In this document: positions 36,443 to 48,201 of the stretch, piece by piece
Layout: every line of letters starts with the position of its first letter
Position numbering within the stretch: the stretch's first letter is position 1
NCBI RefSeq assembly: GCF_023502345.1
Contig: NZ_JAMFLX010000014.1
Location: 59,035 to 123,034, forward strand
Direction: 5' to 3'
DNA length: 64,000 nt
From: Parendozoicomonas callyspongiae
Lineage (GTDB): Bacteria > Pseudomonadota > Gammaproteobacteria > Pseudomonadales > Endozoicomonadaceae
Position numbers and translations under genes: made by a program
Notes under the pieces: model-generated
Database searches by the model: none
The model's input: the letters and a program-made list of their open reading frames with translations, nothing else
What the model was told of the DNA's origin: nothing

Positions 36443-39400
36443 CTATTCAGGGCGACCTCGGGTCGTGGCCAGCAGATTGTCGAGGCTGGCAGCCTTGGGC
36501 TTCACCAGCCAGAACAATCCGGCATAGTCTTCAAAGTTCTCCAGAATATCCCGGCCCCAGGCACTGCCTGTCTCCTGAACAAATTCTTCAATCACTCCAT
36601 AAAGATGAGTCTGATGATCTTCCATGGTTTCAGAGTCGATACGATGGATATCCACCAGCTCATGGTTGTAGCGGTCCACAAAGCGGCGATCCATATCCAG
36701 CACATAAGCAAAGCCACCGGTCATACCTGCACCAAAGTTACCTCCGGTTGCGCCAAGAACAGTGACCAGACCACCGGTCATATATTCACAGCAGTGGTCC
36801 CCGGCCCCTTCAACAACCACATGAGCACCGGAGTTACGGACACCTAGTCGCTCACCGGCCCGACCGGCTGCAAGCAGCTTACCGCCAGTAGCACCATAGA
36901 GGCAGGTGTTGCCGATGATAGACGTCTTCTGACTTTCAAAAGTACTGCCCTGTGGTGGGCGGATTACCAGCTTACCGCCAGTCATACCCTTGCCGACATA
37001 ATCGTTGGCATCACCTTGCAGGTACATTTCCAGACCACCAGCATTCCAGACACCGAAGCTCTGACCGGCACTGCCATTCAGACGCACAGTCACAGGTGAT
37101 TTGCTCATCCCCTGGTTAGCGTGGCGTTTGGCAATCTCACCAGAAACCCTTGCACCAATGGAACGGTCGCAGTTGCAGATGGTGTATTTATACTCACCAC
37201 CCGTTCCTGCTTCGATGGCTGGCAGCATATCCGCCACCATTTTTTCAGCCAGATCACCAGAATCAAATGGCGGGTTACGATCAACCTGGCAGGTGTTTGG
37301 CTTATCTGCAGGAATCGCACTGTTTTGCAACACAGGTGACAGATCGAGTGACTTCTGACGGTCAGTCAGGCCTTCCTTCACCTTGATCAGGTCGGTTCGG
37401 CCTATCAGCTCATCCAGAGAGGTATAACCCAGACGAGCCAGCCATTCCCGCACTTCTTCTGCCAGGAATGTGAAGAAGTTGGTAACCATTTCCACAGTGC
37501 CAATAAAGTGCTCGTCACGAAGCCCTTTATCCTGAGTTGCCACACCAGTCGCACAGTTATTCAGGTGACAGATACGCAGGTACTTACAACCCATGGCTAC
37601 CATCGGTGTAGTACCAAAGCCAAAGCTTTCAGCACCAAGCAGGGCGGCCTTGATCACATCCAGACCGGTTTTCAAGCCGCCATCTGTCTGCAAACGCACC
37701 TTGCCACGCAGATCATTCGCCCGCAGAGCCTGCTGAGTTTCAGCAAGGCCAAGCTCCCACGGGGAACCAGCATAGCGAATAGACGTCAACGGACTAGCAG
37801 CCGTACCACCGTCATAACCGGAAACAGTAATCAGGTCAGCATAGGCTTTGGCAACACCAGCTGCGATAGTTCCCACGCCTGGTTCGGAAACCAGTTTTAC
37901 CGAAACCAGTGCATCAGGGTTAACCTGCTTCAGGTCGAAGATCAGCTGCGCCAGATCCTCTATAGAGTAGATATCGTGGTGCGGTGGAGGTGAAATCAGG
38001 GTTACACCAGGTACAGAGAAACGCAGACGGGCAATCAGATCATTGACCTTGCCTCCTGGAAGCTGACCGCCCTCACCAGGCTTGGCACCCTGAGCCACTT
38101 TGATCTGCAGAACCTCTGCATTGACCAGGTAGTGAGGAGTTACTCCGAAGCGCCCTGATGCAATCTGTTTAATCTTGGAAACTCGGTCTGTTCCAAAACG
38201 GGCAGGATCTTCACCACCTTCACCGGAGTTGGAACGTCCACCCAGCTGGTTCATGGCCTGTGCCAAAGCTTCATGCGCTTCAGGCGATAGGGCCCCGAGA
38301 CTCATGGCGGCAGAGTCAAATCGGCGAACAATGGAAGAAACCTGTTCCACCTGTTCCAAAGGAACAGGCTTGCGATCACTGTCCAGATCAAACAGGTCAC
38401 GAATCACAGCAACAGGTCGTTCATTGACCAGCGCTGCATAATCTCTCCAAGCTGCGTAGTCACCATTCTTGACCGCCTTCTGCAGTGTACTCACTACATC
38501 GGGGTTAAAGGTATGGTATTCACTGCCATGAACAAACTTGAGCATACCGCCCTGTTGAATAGGCTTACGCTTCTTGGCCGATTCCTTAGCCAGAAGGGAC
38601 TGGTCAAAGTGGAAATCATCAAAGCGGGCACCTTCAATTCGGCTCAGCACCCCACTGAAGCAAAGATCGACAACTTCCTTACTGATACCAACGGCTTCAA
38701 ACAGTTGAGCACCGCGGTATGAGGCAATAGTAGATATGCCCATCTTGGACATAATCTTGAGCAGACCTTTGGAAATTCCCTTGCGGTAGGATTTGTAAGC
38801 ACTGAGGGTATCGGAGATCACAGTACCACTGCGGATCATGTCTCCGATCACTTCATAGGTCAGCCACGGGTAAACCGCTGTCGCACCAAAGCCCATAAGC
38901 ACGGCAAAATGGTGAGAGTCACGTGCAGTTCCCGTTTCTACCAGAATATTGGCATCGGAACGCAGACCTGCCCTGATCAATCTATGATGCACGGCACCTG
39001 TTGCAAAAGCTGCATGCACCAGATAGTGATCTTGAGGCTGATCATTATCCGTCAGGTGCAGAATTACCTTGCCATCGCGAACAGCCTTTTCTGCCTTATC
39101 ACATAAAGCTGTAATAGCCGCTTCCAGGCCAACTTCAGGCTTGTAACCCAGATCAATCCGCTCAACGGCCAGATCATCATGGTCATGATGGGCATTGATC
39201 AAATTCAGGAACTTGGTGCTTGAAAGCACAGGCGACTTGAGAATTACCCGCTTGGCATGTTCCGGGGTTTCCTTGAAGACATTCCGCTCTCGCCCCATGC
39301 AGACCTCAAGGGACATCACCACAGATTCCCGCAGCGGATCGATCGGCGGGTTGGTCACCTGGGCAAACTGCTGGCGGAAGTAATCGTAAACCGGACGCAC

Positions 39401-40900
39401 TCTCTGGGAGAGAACAGCCATTGGGGTATCATCACCCATTGAGCCTACAGCTTCCTGAGCATTCTCTACCAGAGGTCGGATAATCTGGTCACGCTCCTCA
39501 AAAGAGACCTGGAACCGTTTCTGGTGAGCCAGCATTTGATCCGCTTCAAGCGGTTCAACCCGGTGATCTTCTTCAATAAAGCGGGATTGGATTCTATAGG
39601 CGTGTTGTTTCAGCCACTTCTTGTAAGGCTGGCGACTCTTCAGTTTCTGGTCAATATCATTGGCCTGCAGGAATTCACCGGTTTCGGTATCCAGAGCCAG
39701 CACCTGACCAGGTCCAACTCGCCCTTTGGCAACCACATCTTCAGGTTTGTAGTCATAAACGCCAATTTCGGAAGCAACTGTCAGATAGCCATCTTTGGTT
39801 TTCACCCAGCGGGAAGGACGCAGGCCATTTCGATCAAGAGCACAAACAGCATAACGACCATCAGAGATAACCAGACCAGCTGGACCATCCCAGGGCTCCA
39901 TATGCATGGAGTTGTACTCATAGAAAGCCCGCAGATCGGGGTCAATGGTATCGACATTCTGCCAGGCAGGTGGAACCAGCATACGGATCGCACGATAAAG
40001 GCCCACGCCGCCGGTGACCAGAATCTCCAGCATATTATCCAGCGAGGATGAGTCTGAACCCTTGCGGTTAACCAGTGGCCGAATTTCGTGAAGATCAGGC
40101 AGCAGTTCAGATTTAAACTTGTTCGCACGTGCTGCTGACCAGTTCCGGTTACCCATAATGGTGTTGATTTCACCATTGTGAGCAAGCATTCGGAAAGGTT
40201 GTGCCAGAGGCCAGCGAGGCATGGTATTGGTTGAAAACCGCTGATGGAAAACACAGATCGCGGTTTCAAAACGCTTGTCACCAAGGTCAGGATAGAAGCT
40301 GGCCAGATCCGCCGGCATCATCAAACCTTTGTAGGTGATCACCCGGCTGGACAGGGAGCAGATATAGAAGTTTTCATCACCTGCCGGCTGCTGGCTGGCT
40401 TTACGATGCGACATGAAGAGCGCAGCCTCGAGCTGGTGCTCATCCTGCCCCTTGGCGGGGATAATAAATGCCTGCTCGATTCTTGGTAACTGCTCGAGCG
40501 CTATAGGCCCAAGACAGTTTTCATTGGTGGGAACTGTTCGCCATCCAACAACTTTCAGGCCCTGATCTTCCAGTTCATGTTCAAGGATATTCCGGCTCTC
40601 ACTTGCCAGTCGTTCATCCTTGCTCAGGAAAACCATGCCTACAGCATAAAGGGCAGGAAGCTGGACATCCAGAGTGTCAGCTACAACCGTTCTAAAAAAG
40701 GTATCGGGAAGCTGGATCAGTAATCCACAACCATCACCGGTTCTTCCATCAGCGGCTATGCCGCCCCGGTGGGTCATGCAAGTCAGTGCTTCAATGGCCT
40801 TCTGGAGTAAATCGTGACTTTTTCTGCCTTCTGTATGGGCGATGAGTCCGAAGCCACAATTGTCCCTGAATTCGCCAGGACGGTACAAACCTGAACTCAT
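36443..40900 (-). CDS. gltB: Glutamate synthase large subunit
   Basis: GltB carries the glutaminase and synthase centres of NADPH glutamate synthase. The 1485-residue length is normal. ATG 40900 gives a 14-residue propeptide before Cys15, the mature N-terminal nucleophile ([13 protein letters not shown]). Further marks are [19 protein letters not shown], the FMN/Fe-S region ([36 protein letters not shown]) and the C-terminal GXGXG beta-helix repeats ([17 protein letters not shown]). GAGAGA lies upstream of the ATG. It is followed by gltD 96 bp away. Confidence 0.98.
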   Translation of the reverse strand: MSSGLYRPGEFRDNCGFGLIAHTEGRKSHDLLQKAIEALTCMTHRGGIAADGRTGDGCGLLIQLPDTFFRTVVADTLDVQLPALYAVGMVFLSKDERLASESRNILEHELEDQGLKVVGWRTVPTNENCLGPIALEQLPRIEQAFIIPAKGQDEHQLEAALFMSHRKASQQPAGDENFYICSLSSRVITYKGLMMPADLASFYPDLGDKRFETAICVFHQRFSTNTMPRWPLAQPFRMLAHNGEINTIMGNRNWSAARANKFKSELLPDLHEIRPLVNRKGSDSSSLDNMLEILVTGGVGLYRAIRMLVPPAWQNVDTIDPDLRAFYEYNSMHMEPWDGPAGLVISDGRYAVCALDRNGLRPSRWVKTKDGYLTVASEIGVYDYKPEDVVAKGRVGPGQVLALDTETGEFLQANDIDQKLKSRQPYKKWLKQHAYRIQSRFIEEDHRVEPLEADQMLAHQKRFQVSFEERDQIIRPLVENAQEAVGSMGDDTPMAVLSQRVRPVYDYFRQQFAQVTNPPIDPLRESVVMSLEVCMGRERNVFKETPEHAKRVILKSPVLSSTKFLNLINAHHDHDDLAVERIDLGYKPEVGLEAAITALCDKAEKAVRDGKVILHLTDNDQPQDHYLVHAAFATGAVHHRLIRAGLRSDANILVETGTARDSHHFAVLMGFGATAVYPWLTYEVIGDMIRSGTVISDTLSAYKSYRKGISKGLLKIMSKMGISTIASYRGAQLFEAVGISKEVVDLCFSGVLSRIEGARFDDFHFDQSLLAKESAKKRKPIQQGGMLKFVHGSEYHTFNPDVVSTLQKAVKNGDYAAWRDYAALVNERPVAVIRDLFDLDSDRKPVPLEQVEQVSSIVRRFDSAAMSLGALSPEAHEALAQAMNQLGGRSNSGEGGEDPARFGTDRVSKIKQIASGRFGVTPHYLVNAEVLQIKVAQGAKPGEGGQLPGGKVNDLIARLRFSVPGVTLISPPPHHDIYSIEDLAQLIFDLKQVNPDALVSVKLVSEPGVGTIAAGVAKAYADLITVSGYDGGTAASPLTSIRYAGSPWELGLAETQQALRANDLRGKVRLQTDGGLKTGLDVIKAALLGAESFGFGTTPMVAMGCKYLRICHLNNCATGVATQDKGLRDEHFIGTVEMVTNFFTFLAEEVREWLARLGYTSLDELIGRTDLIKVKEGLTDRQKSLDLSPVLQNSAIPADKPNTCQVDRNPPFDSGDLAEKMVADMLPAIEAGTGGEYKYTICNCDRSIGARVSGEIAKRHANQGMSKSPVTVRLNGSAGQSFGVWNAGGLEMYLQGDANDYVGKGMTGGKLVIRPPQGSTFESQKTSIIGNTCLYGATGGKLLAAGRAGERLGVRNSGAHVVVEGAGDHCCEYMTGGLVTVLGATGGNFGAGMTGGFAYVLDMDRRFVDRYNHELVDIHRIDSETMEDHQTHLYGVIEEFVQETGSAWGRDILENFEDYAGLFWLVKPKAASLDNLLATTRGRPE

Positions 40901-41236
40901 ATCAATCTCTCTCAACTGCCTTTGTAATCATTATTTCCCCATGACGCTTCCACTAAAATCGGTGCTCATGGTGATTGGTGCCGGACTGCATCGGCGGGTT
41001 CCACTCCTAAAGGCTCCCGAAACCCATACATTTACCCTCACGCCAAAGGGTGCTCCGGTTACAGTAATTTATCAGGCTATTCCAGATTATCATCGCCTGC
41101 CTCACGTCAGACAGGCGGCCAGTCATTGTACATGGGCACCCTTGGCTTAACAAACCAGCAGGTCAACAGCAATATCAAAAAACTGGTTTTTGATCACAAT
41201 TCAGAAAAAAACTGCAAAATATTACCTTTGCCCAGT
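40901..41236. other. 336-bp gap between aroB and gltB where damX is expected
   Basis: In Pseudomonas and enterics a SPOR-domain gene (damX) follows aroB. Here the gap between aroB and gltB has no credible open frame of that kind; no SPOR-like sequence was recognised on either strand. The gltB end should hold a promoter. A short stem, CGCCTG/CAGGCG near 41094-41117, is the only structure noted. Confidence 0.5.
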
Positions 41237-42316
41237 TTATTTACAACTCTCCTCAAGCTGGCTGTGTAACAAGTCTTGCGGAACATCTCCAGTAACAACG
41301 GCCTCCCCCAGCCCTTTCAAAAGCACCAGGCGAAGTTTTCCATCCACAACCTTCTTATCCACGCTCATAAGCTCCATGAACTGGGCAGGGGTCATATCCT
41401 GGGGAGGAACAACTGGTAATTTTGCCTTTACCAGCAGCTTGATTGCTCTCTGAACAAGAGCTTCATCAATCCAACCCAGCTTCTTTGACAGATCCGCAGC
41501 CATCACCGTTCCGGCAGCAACAGCTTCACCATGAAGCCAGACACCATAACCTTCATGTGTCTCAATGGCATGACCAAAGGTATGGCCCAGATTGAGGATT
41601 GCGCGACGACCACCTTCTTTTTCATCCTCGGCAACGACTTCAGCCTTATTCTGGCAGGATCGCAGAACGGCCTCAGCCAGAGCTTTCTCATCACGCGCCA
41701 CCAGTTTTTCAATATTCGCTTCCAGCCACTCAAAGAAGGGGGCATCGCAAATCAGGCCATATTTAATGACTTCGGCAAGCCCTGCAGACAACTCACGGTC
41801 CGGCAGGGTTTTGAAAACACTGATATCAGCAACGACACACTTTGGCTGATGAAAAGCACCAATCATGTTTTTTCCAAGGGCGTGATTGACTCCGGTTTTC
41901 CCTCCAACGGATGAATCAACCTGCGCCAGCAGGGTTGTCGGAATCTGAATATAATCGACCCCACGCTGATAACACGCTGCCGCAAAACCACACATATCAC
42001 CAATCACACCTCCTCCGAGAGCGATCAGTGTTGTTTTACGACCATGGACATCTTTCAGCAGTTGATCAAAAATCGTATTGAGAACATCCAGATTTTTGTA
42101 CTGTTCACCATCTGGAAGGATAACCTCGGTAATCTTCAGACCAGACAGGCTCTGTTTCAGCGTCTGCAAATAGAGAGGTGCTACGGTTTCATTTGAGACA
42201 ATGGCAATCTGGCTGCCATTCAAGAAAGGATGAATTAAATCATCTTGATCAAGCAGAGATGAGCCAATGTATATAGGGTAGGAACGATCTCCAAGATCAA
42301 CTTTGAGGGTCTGCAC
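41237..42316 (-). CDS. aroB: 3-dehydroquinate synthase
   Basis: AroB makes 3-dehydroquinate, the first ring of the shikimate pathway, using NAD and a divalent metal. Signatures: [59 protein letters not shown], and [12 protein letters not shown] with metal-binding histidines. GTG 42316 is chosen because AGGAG lies nine bases upstream and the product then starts at the family-typical [14 protein letters not shown]; this gives 359 residues. Together with aroK it lies downstream of the pil genes. Confidence 0.96.
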   Translation of the reverse strand: MQTLKVDLGDRSYPIYIGSSLLDQDDLIHPFLNGSQIAIVSNETVAPLYLQTLKQSLSGLKITEVILPDGEQYKNLDVLNTIFDQLLKDVHGRKTTLIALGGGVIGDMCGFAAACYQRGVDYIQIPTTLLAQVDSSVGGKTGVNHALGKNMIGAFHQPKCVVADISVFKTLPDRELSAGLAEVIKYGLICDAPFFEWLEANIEKLVARDEKALAEAVLRSCQNKAEVVAEDEKEGGRRAILNLGHTFGHAIETHEGYGVWLHGEAVAAGTVMAADLSKKLGWIDEALVQRAIKLLVKAKLPVVPPQDMTPAQFMELMSVDKKVVDGKLRLVLLKGLGEAVVTGDVPQDLLHSQLEESCK

Positions 42317-42423
42317 GTCATAACTCCTGACAGGGAAGCATTTTTTCTTAGTGGAGGGAATTATGACACGATTAACTGCCACTGTGCGGATCAGGGCAGC
42401 TCGATTTTCAAGAAACCTGACTG

Positions 42424-42939
42424 CTATTTAGAGAAATAGGCCTGTTTGATTTCCTGGATAACATGGCGGGGACTGCCGCGATCAGTGCAGACAACCAGAT
42501 CTGCAGTCTGTCGATACAGTGGTTCGCGCTTCTCGTAAAGATCAGCCAGAACCTGCTCACGATCCGAACGCTGCAGCAGCGGGCGCTTCTTGTCCTTTGC
42601 CGTGCGCTTTATCTGGGTGGCAACAGATGCCTGCAGAAAAACAACAAACCCATGGGTAATCATTAGCCGGCGGTTTACTTCCCGGGTAACGATCCCACCA
42701 CCTGTTGCAACAACATAGGAAGGCTCTTCCATCTGTAATGCCAGCACAGCAGTTTCCCGCTGACGAAAGCCCTCTTCCCCTTCCATATCAAAAATCCAGG
42801 GAATATCCGCGCCACAGCGCTCCTCTACCTCCTGATCCGTATCACGAAAAGGCAGATTAAGCTCTCTGGATAACATTCGGCCGATGGTGCTCTTTCCAGC
42901 TCCCATGGGCCCAATCAAATAAATAGTGCGTGACTGCAT
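42424..42939 (-). CDS. aroK: Shikimate kinase
   Basis: AroK phosphorylates shikimate. The 171-residue protein shows the Walker A loop GPMGAGKST (residues 10-18), [19 protein letters not shown], the substrate-binding [14 protein letters not shown] and the lid KRPLLQ. It is placed right after pilQ (8 bases) and before aroB, as in Pseudomonas. Confidence 0.97.
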   Translation of the reverse strand: MQSRTIYLIGPMGAGKSTIGRMLSRELNLPFRDTDQEVEERCGADIPWIFDMEGEEGFRQRETAVLALQMEEPSYVVATGGGIVTREVNRRLMITHGFVVFLQASVATQIKRTAKDKKRPLLQRSDREQVLADLYEKREPLYRQTADLVVCTDRGSPRHVIQEIKQAYFSK

Positions 42940-42947
42940 ACGTCCTG

Positions 42948-45122
42948 TCAGCGCAAGGCCAATGATTCCGTAAGTATTTTCGGCGTGATAAAGATCAACA
43001 CCTCGCTCTTGGTTTCCCGTTTGGTGTCTTTTCGGAAAAGACGTCCAATACCGGGAAGATCACCCAGAAGGGGAACTTTATCCACACCTTTACTGGTTGT
43101 ATTTTTGAAGATACCACCAAGAACGATGGTCTGACCATCATCAATCAATACTTTTGTTTCAACTTCATTGGTGTCAATAATGGGAATACCCGTAGATGTT
43201 GAGGTTGTACTGTCATTATTGGTGATCTTGATATCCATAATGACACGCCCATCCGGGGTAATCTGGGGGGTAACTTCCAGCGACAGCACCGCATCCTTAA
43301 AGGATACCGTTGTCGCACCACTGGAACTGGCTTCCTGGTAAGGAATTTCCTTACCGCTTTTAATCACTGCTTTCTGCTTATCAGAGGTGATCACCTTGGG
43401 CTGGGAAACAATTTCACCGCCACCATCACTCTCCAGGGCTGATAATTCCAGATTCAGAACAGCCGAATCGGTCAGGAAACCAAGAGCAATTGCAGCTGAC
43501 GTACTGCCACTCACCGACATATCAGTAAACAGCTGATCATAGGTATAAGCACGAGATAGTACTGTCTGGCCATTCTGCTCCGATGTCGTAGTGGTTACCT
43601 GAGCGCCCTTACCACCAACCATAACTCGTGGATCAGGTAGCCCATTTTTATGCTTGTTTCCGCCCTGGATATATCCGCCCCATTTCACACCCAGCTCTTT
43701 TCTGAAGCCGGTGTCAGCATTAACGATCCTGGCCTCAATCAGAACCTGGCGAACGGGGATATCCACTTTCTCTATTAGAGAGCGAATCTCGTCAAGTTTT
43801 ACTTGAGTTTCCTGAACCAGAAGGTTGTTAGTTCTTTCAATAACCTGAACACTGCCACGCTCAGAGAGAATCCTGTTTCCCTCCCCGCCCAGTAGAACAG
43901 CAGCAATCTCAGCGGCATCGGCATAGTTAATTTGAACCAGTTCAGTATAAAGAGGAGCCAGTTCTCGAATTTGCTGCTGGGATTCCAACTGTTCCCGCTC
44001 CAGAGCTGCCAGCTCTACAGCTGGGGCAACTATCAAAATATTATTTTCCTGACGCTGTCCCAGACCTTTGGAGCGCAAAACAATATCAAGTGCCTGATCC
44101 CAGGGAACACTCTTGAGGCGCAGAGTTACCCGACCAGCAACTGTATCGCTGGCAACAAGGTTGAGGTCTTTAAAGTCGGCAAGGATCTGGAGTACATCCC
44201 TCACCTCGATATCCTGGAAGTTAAGCGACAAACGGTCTCCACTGTACATCTGCTTTTCACGCAGTTTCTGTTCAGCTTCTCTTGGGGTTAACGCCTTGAT
44301 ACTGATGGTCATTTTCTCATCAGCCTGCCATGCCAGGTAGTCATATTCCCCTTTAGGCTCAATAACTACCAAGGCGTTACCGTCTTCAATTCTTGCATCG
44401 ACAAACTGAACTGGTGTGGCAAAATCCACAACATCCAGACGGTTACGCAGCTCTTTGGGCAAACTTATCCCCGGAAAGGTCAGGCGTAATCGCCCTCCTT
44501 GCTCCTCAAGATCCATCTGCACAGTTTTGGAAGTTAGACCAATAACAATATTACCTTCACCGCCCTCACCACGCTCAAAGTCAATACTGGTCAACCCATC
44601 AGCCAGATGGCCTGGCATCTGACCTGAACCGGTAACAACAACTATTTCTTGCTCTGCTGCCTTTTTACGGTCTTTTGAAGAAGGTACATTACTGTCTTGT
44701 TTTGCATCGGCTGGGGCAACCTGTGAAAGATCGCCATCACCTACCAAAATGATTAGCTTGTTGCCATCTACGTGATAGGTATAACCGGCAGGTTGATCCA
44801 GATTCACAATCATGCGAGTGCGATGGCGGGTTTCGATGACGGTAATACTCTGAGCATTAGAGAAACCAACATCGTTATACTTGGGAACTTTACTGGTAGT
44901 TCCAGGCAGATCGATGGAAATTCTTGCTGGCTGTTCTATAGCATAACTGCGAATTTCAGGGGGAGGACTATCAAAAGTCAGAGTCATTTCAACTCTATCT
45001 CCCGGAAGAGAGCTTACATCCAGGTGTTTTAGTTCACCGGCCAGTAATACTCCTGGCAAGCATGCCAAAGCAGCACCGAACAGAGCCAGCATCCACTTTT
45101 TGAAACCGCCTTTGATCATCAT
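42948..45122 (-). CDS. pilQ: Type IV pilus secretin PilQ
   Basis: PilQ forms the outer-membrane channel for type IV pili. The 724-residue precursor has a signal peptide (LALFGAALACLPGVLLAGE), two AMIN domains (about 25-280), the STN/N0 domain (LNFQDIEVRDVLQILADF), and the secretin domain with VLIEARIVNADTGFRKELGV, VTPQITPDGRVIMDI, VDKVPLLGDLPGIGRLFR. It ends the pilMNOPQ unit. Paired ATGs at 45122 and 45119 are equivalent starts. Confidence 0.97.
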   Translation of the reverse strand: MMIKGGFKKWMLALFGAALACLPGVLLAGELKHLDVSSLPGDRVEMTLTFDSPPPEIRSYAIEQPARISIDLPGTTSKVPKYNDVGFSNAQSITVIETRHRTRMIVNLDQPAGYTYHVDGNKLIILVGDGDLSQVAPADAKQDSNVPSSKDRKKAAEQEIVVVTGSGQMPGHLADGLTSIDFERGEGGEGNIVIGLTSKTVQMDLEEQGGRLRLTFPGISLPKELRNRLDVVDFATPVQFVDARIEDGNALVVIEPKGEYDYLAWQADEKMTISIKALTPREAEQKLREKQMYSGDRLSLNFQDIEVRDVLQILADFKDLNLVASDTVAGRVTLRLKSVPWDQALDIVLRSKGLGQRQENNILIVAPAVELAALEREQLESQQQIRELAPLYTELVQINYADAAEIAAVLLGGEGNRILSERGSVQVIERTNNLLVQETQVKLDEIRSLIEKVDIPVRQVLIEARIVNADTGFRKELGVKWGGYIQGGNKHKNGLPDPRVMVGGKGAQVTTTTSEQNGQTVLSRAYTYDQLFTDMSVSGSTSAAIALGFLTDSAVLNLELSALESDGGGEIVSQPKVITSDKQKAVIKSGKEIPYQEASSSGATTVSFKDAVLSLEVTPQITPDGRVIMDIKITNNDSTTSTSTGIPIIDTNEVETKVLIDDGQTIVLGGIFKNTTSKGVDKVPLLGDLPGIGRLFRKDTKRETKSEVLIFITPKILTESLALR

Positions 45123-45178
45123 CCACTGACACCCATACTTTCCATTTTTCCCACCGGGGCAATCCCTGCTCCTATGGG

Positions 45179-45712
45179 TTATGCATCCTTAAGTGTTAAT
45201 GTTCTCGGTCTCTCAACCCAGCGTTCAGAACCACTTTTCACAATTTCAATAACCTGTATATCTGTTTCGGTGATACCGATAATCCGGCCATGGTTTCGGC
45301 CAAGGTAATCTCCGACCTGTACCCGGTAGACACTGCCATCTGCAGCCAGCAAGGCCCAAAACCCATTGTCATCACTCAAGGTTCCCACCATGGAGAAAGC
45401 ATCAAAGGCAAAATTCTCCAAGAACTGCTTAACCCTGTCAGGATCTGGCCGGACAACACTGTCTACACGACTTTTACGAACAATCTCCACCTTGATGGGT
45501 GCCTGAAATGGGCTCCTCATTCCCGAAGCACTGTAGGTAAATGCTTCATAGGTGGTGAATTGTGGCAGTGGCTCTATAGGCCTCTTGGGTTGGGCCTTGA
45601 CCTCTTCCATAAACTGTTTCAGGTCCTGGTGGTCACTGGTGGTGCCACACCCAGTCAACAGGACAACTCCCATAATCAGAACGAAGACATGAAGTGGCTT
45701 ACAAACGCCCAT
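45179..45712 (-). CDS. pilP: Type IV pilus lipoprotein PilP
   Basis: PilP is an inner-membrane lipoprotein that links PilNO to PilQ. ATG 45712 is used: GGGAGAGGCAG lies before it and the product then begins with a lipoprotein signal (FVLIMGVVLLTGC). Longer upstream reading lacks support. The 177-residue protein has the typical MRSPFQAP and a C-terminal beta domain (GDYLGRNHGRIIGITETDIQ). It overlaps pilO by 14 bases. Confidence 0.95.
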   Translation of the reverse strand: MGVCKPLHVFVLIMGVVLLTGCGTTSDHQDLKQFMEEVKAQPKRPIEPLPQFTTYEAFTYSASGMRSPFQAPIKVEIVRKSRVDSVVRPDPDRVKQFLENFAFDAFSMVGTLSDDNGFWALLAADGSVYRVQVGDYLGRNHGRIIGITETDIQVIEIVKSGSERWVERPRTLTLKDA

Positions 45713-46349
45713 CTGCCTCTCCCTGCTGCTCGCCCTCTTCCACCTTATCGTTGTATCGATAGGTTTTAGCCTGTATCTCCATGGCCAGACCAACGTTGCT
45801 GTGGGCTTCTTTAATGGTGAAATCATGCAGCGTCACAATTCGGGGAAGCCCCGCCACACCACTGACAAATGTTCCAATGTCGTGATAATCACCGCGCACA
45901 CTGACATTAATCGGCAGCTCGATGTAGAACTCATGGGTAACTTCAGGCTGAAGACTGATTGAATCGATGGTGAGACCGGCTCCAAGACCGGTATAAGTGA
46001 TATCCTCCAGAAGACCCGGCACCTCAGTATCACTGGGTAACTGACGCACAAGGGCACTGAATGATATCTCCATTTCCTTCATTTGGGCCCGGTATGCATG
46101 AAGGTTTGCAGCCATAAAGGCCTTGGTTTTGAATTCGTCTTTCAGCTCTCGTTCAATATCTTCTTCAATCAGGAGAGTCCGGCCTAAGTCTTTGAGGTGG
46201 AAGTTATAGCCAAAGAAAATAACCAGACAGAAAGCCACAACACAGAGAATGGCCTTGACGACTAAGGGCCAGGAACCAATATTCTCGAAGTCGAGATCAT
46301 TGACATTGAAGCCTTTTAACTTCTCCAGTGATTCCTGAAGAGAACTCAT
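45699..46349 (-). CDS. pilO: Type IV pilus assembly protein PilO
   Basis: PilO is a bitopic inner-membrane protein that pairs with PilN. The 216-residue protein has a short cytoplasmic start with DLDFENIGSWPLVVK, one helix (AILCVVAFCLVIFFGYNF), a coiled coil and a periplasmic ferredoxin-like domain. Genes pilN and pilO overlap by four bases (ATGA). The C-terminal extension after YRYNDK is Glu/Gly-rich. Confidence 0.95.
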   Translation of the reverse strand: MSSLQESLEKLKGFNVNDLDFENIGSWPLVVKAILCVVAFCLVIFFGYNFHLKDLGRTLLIEEDIERELKDEFKTKAFMAANLHAYRAQMKEMEISFSALVRQLPSDTEVPGLLEDITYTGLGAGLTIDSISLQPEVTHEFYIELPINVSVRGDYHDIGTFVSGVAGLPRIVTLHDFTIKEAHSNVGLAMEIQAKTYRYNDKVEEGEQQGEADGRL

Positions 46350-46896
46350 ACCCCATCGCCCTCCGGGGTTGATTGCATAACCGTCAAATCGAACGTGCTT
46401 CCGTCACCGCTGTTCAATGCCTTCACAGCAGTCAAATTCGGATCAGAAAACCAGTCAGACTCATCCAGTTTCCTCATCAGCTTGGAGATGCGGTTATTAG
46501 ACTCTGCAACCCCCTGAATATTGATTTCACCACCTTTTACGGTAAGTCCGGTGAAATACACACCATCAGGCATCACCCTGACCAATTCATCAAACATGCG
46601 CACGATAACTGGGCGGTTACCCTGGAGATTCTGGATAACCTTCATCCTCGCCAGTAGTTCTTCTTTCTTTGTTTTCAGATCCTTGATCTCTCTGATTTTA
46701 CTGTCCAGAGATCCGATCTCGGTTGTTATAAAGCTGTTTCTGGCTTTCTGGGCATCAATCGCTGAACTCAGCATAAGGTCTCTGGAAACAATCACCATAA
46801 CGGCAAGAACTGCCGCAATTCCCAGGGCAATAAGAAACTGCTTCTGTCGTTCCCGCCGGAGCTCTTCACGCCAGGGGAGAAGGTTAATGCGGGCCA

Positions 46897-46897
<1 letters not shown>
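46346..46897 (-). CDS. pilN: Type IV pilus assembly protein PilN
   Basis: PilN anchors PilM at the inner membrane through its N-terminal motif, seen here as MARINLLPWREELRRERQK, followed by one membrane helix (FLIALGIAAVLAVMVIVS), a coiled coil (about 50-80) and the periplasmic domain shared with PilO. The 183-residue length is standard. Its start shares a base with the pilM stop. Confidence 0.96.
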
Positions 46898-47967
<1,070 letters not shown>

Positions 47968-48001
47968 TTATCCGCCTATATCATGTGTTTTTATAATCAT
48001 A

Positions 48002-48045
48002 GAAATAACTTTTTCATCACCTCAGTTTGATGAAAAAGTTATTTC
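48002..48045. promoter_or_regulatory. Perfect 18-bp inverted repeat between pilM and mrcA
   Basis: GAAATAACTTTTTCATCA (48002-48019) is repeated as its exact complement at 48028-48045, with an 8-base spacer. It lies in the shared 234-bp promoter region of the divergent pil and mrcA genes, close to pilM. The stem is AT-rich and has no GC core, so an operator or a leader hairpin in pilM mRNA is more likely than an intrinsic terminator. Confidence 0.6.
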
Positions 48046-48113
48046 CCTCTCATGGCTGTTTGAATAAAATTCCCCTATCCCATCATTAAAGAACCGGATG
48101 TGATATCTGGCAA

Positions 48114-48144
48114 TTGTGCTCTGGATAACCCTCTCGCGTATAAT
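48114..48144 (+). promoter_or_regulatory. Candidate sigma-70 promoter for mrcA
   Basis: A perfect TATAAT (48139-48144) lies 57 bp before the mrcA ATG. TTGTGC (48114-48119) is upstream at 19 bp, slightly long. The -10 box is convincing; the -35 box is weak. Confidence 0.45.
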
Positions 48145-48201
48145 GCCCACTCAATAACGTGATAAAGTCACCCAAAACAGGTTTATTTATTAATAATTCT
48201 T

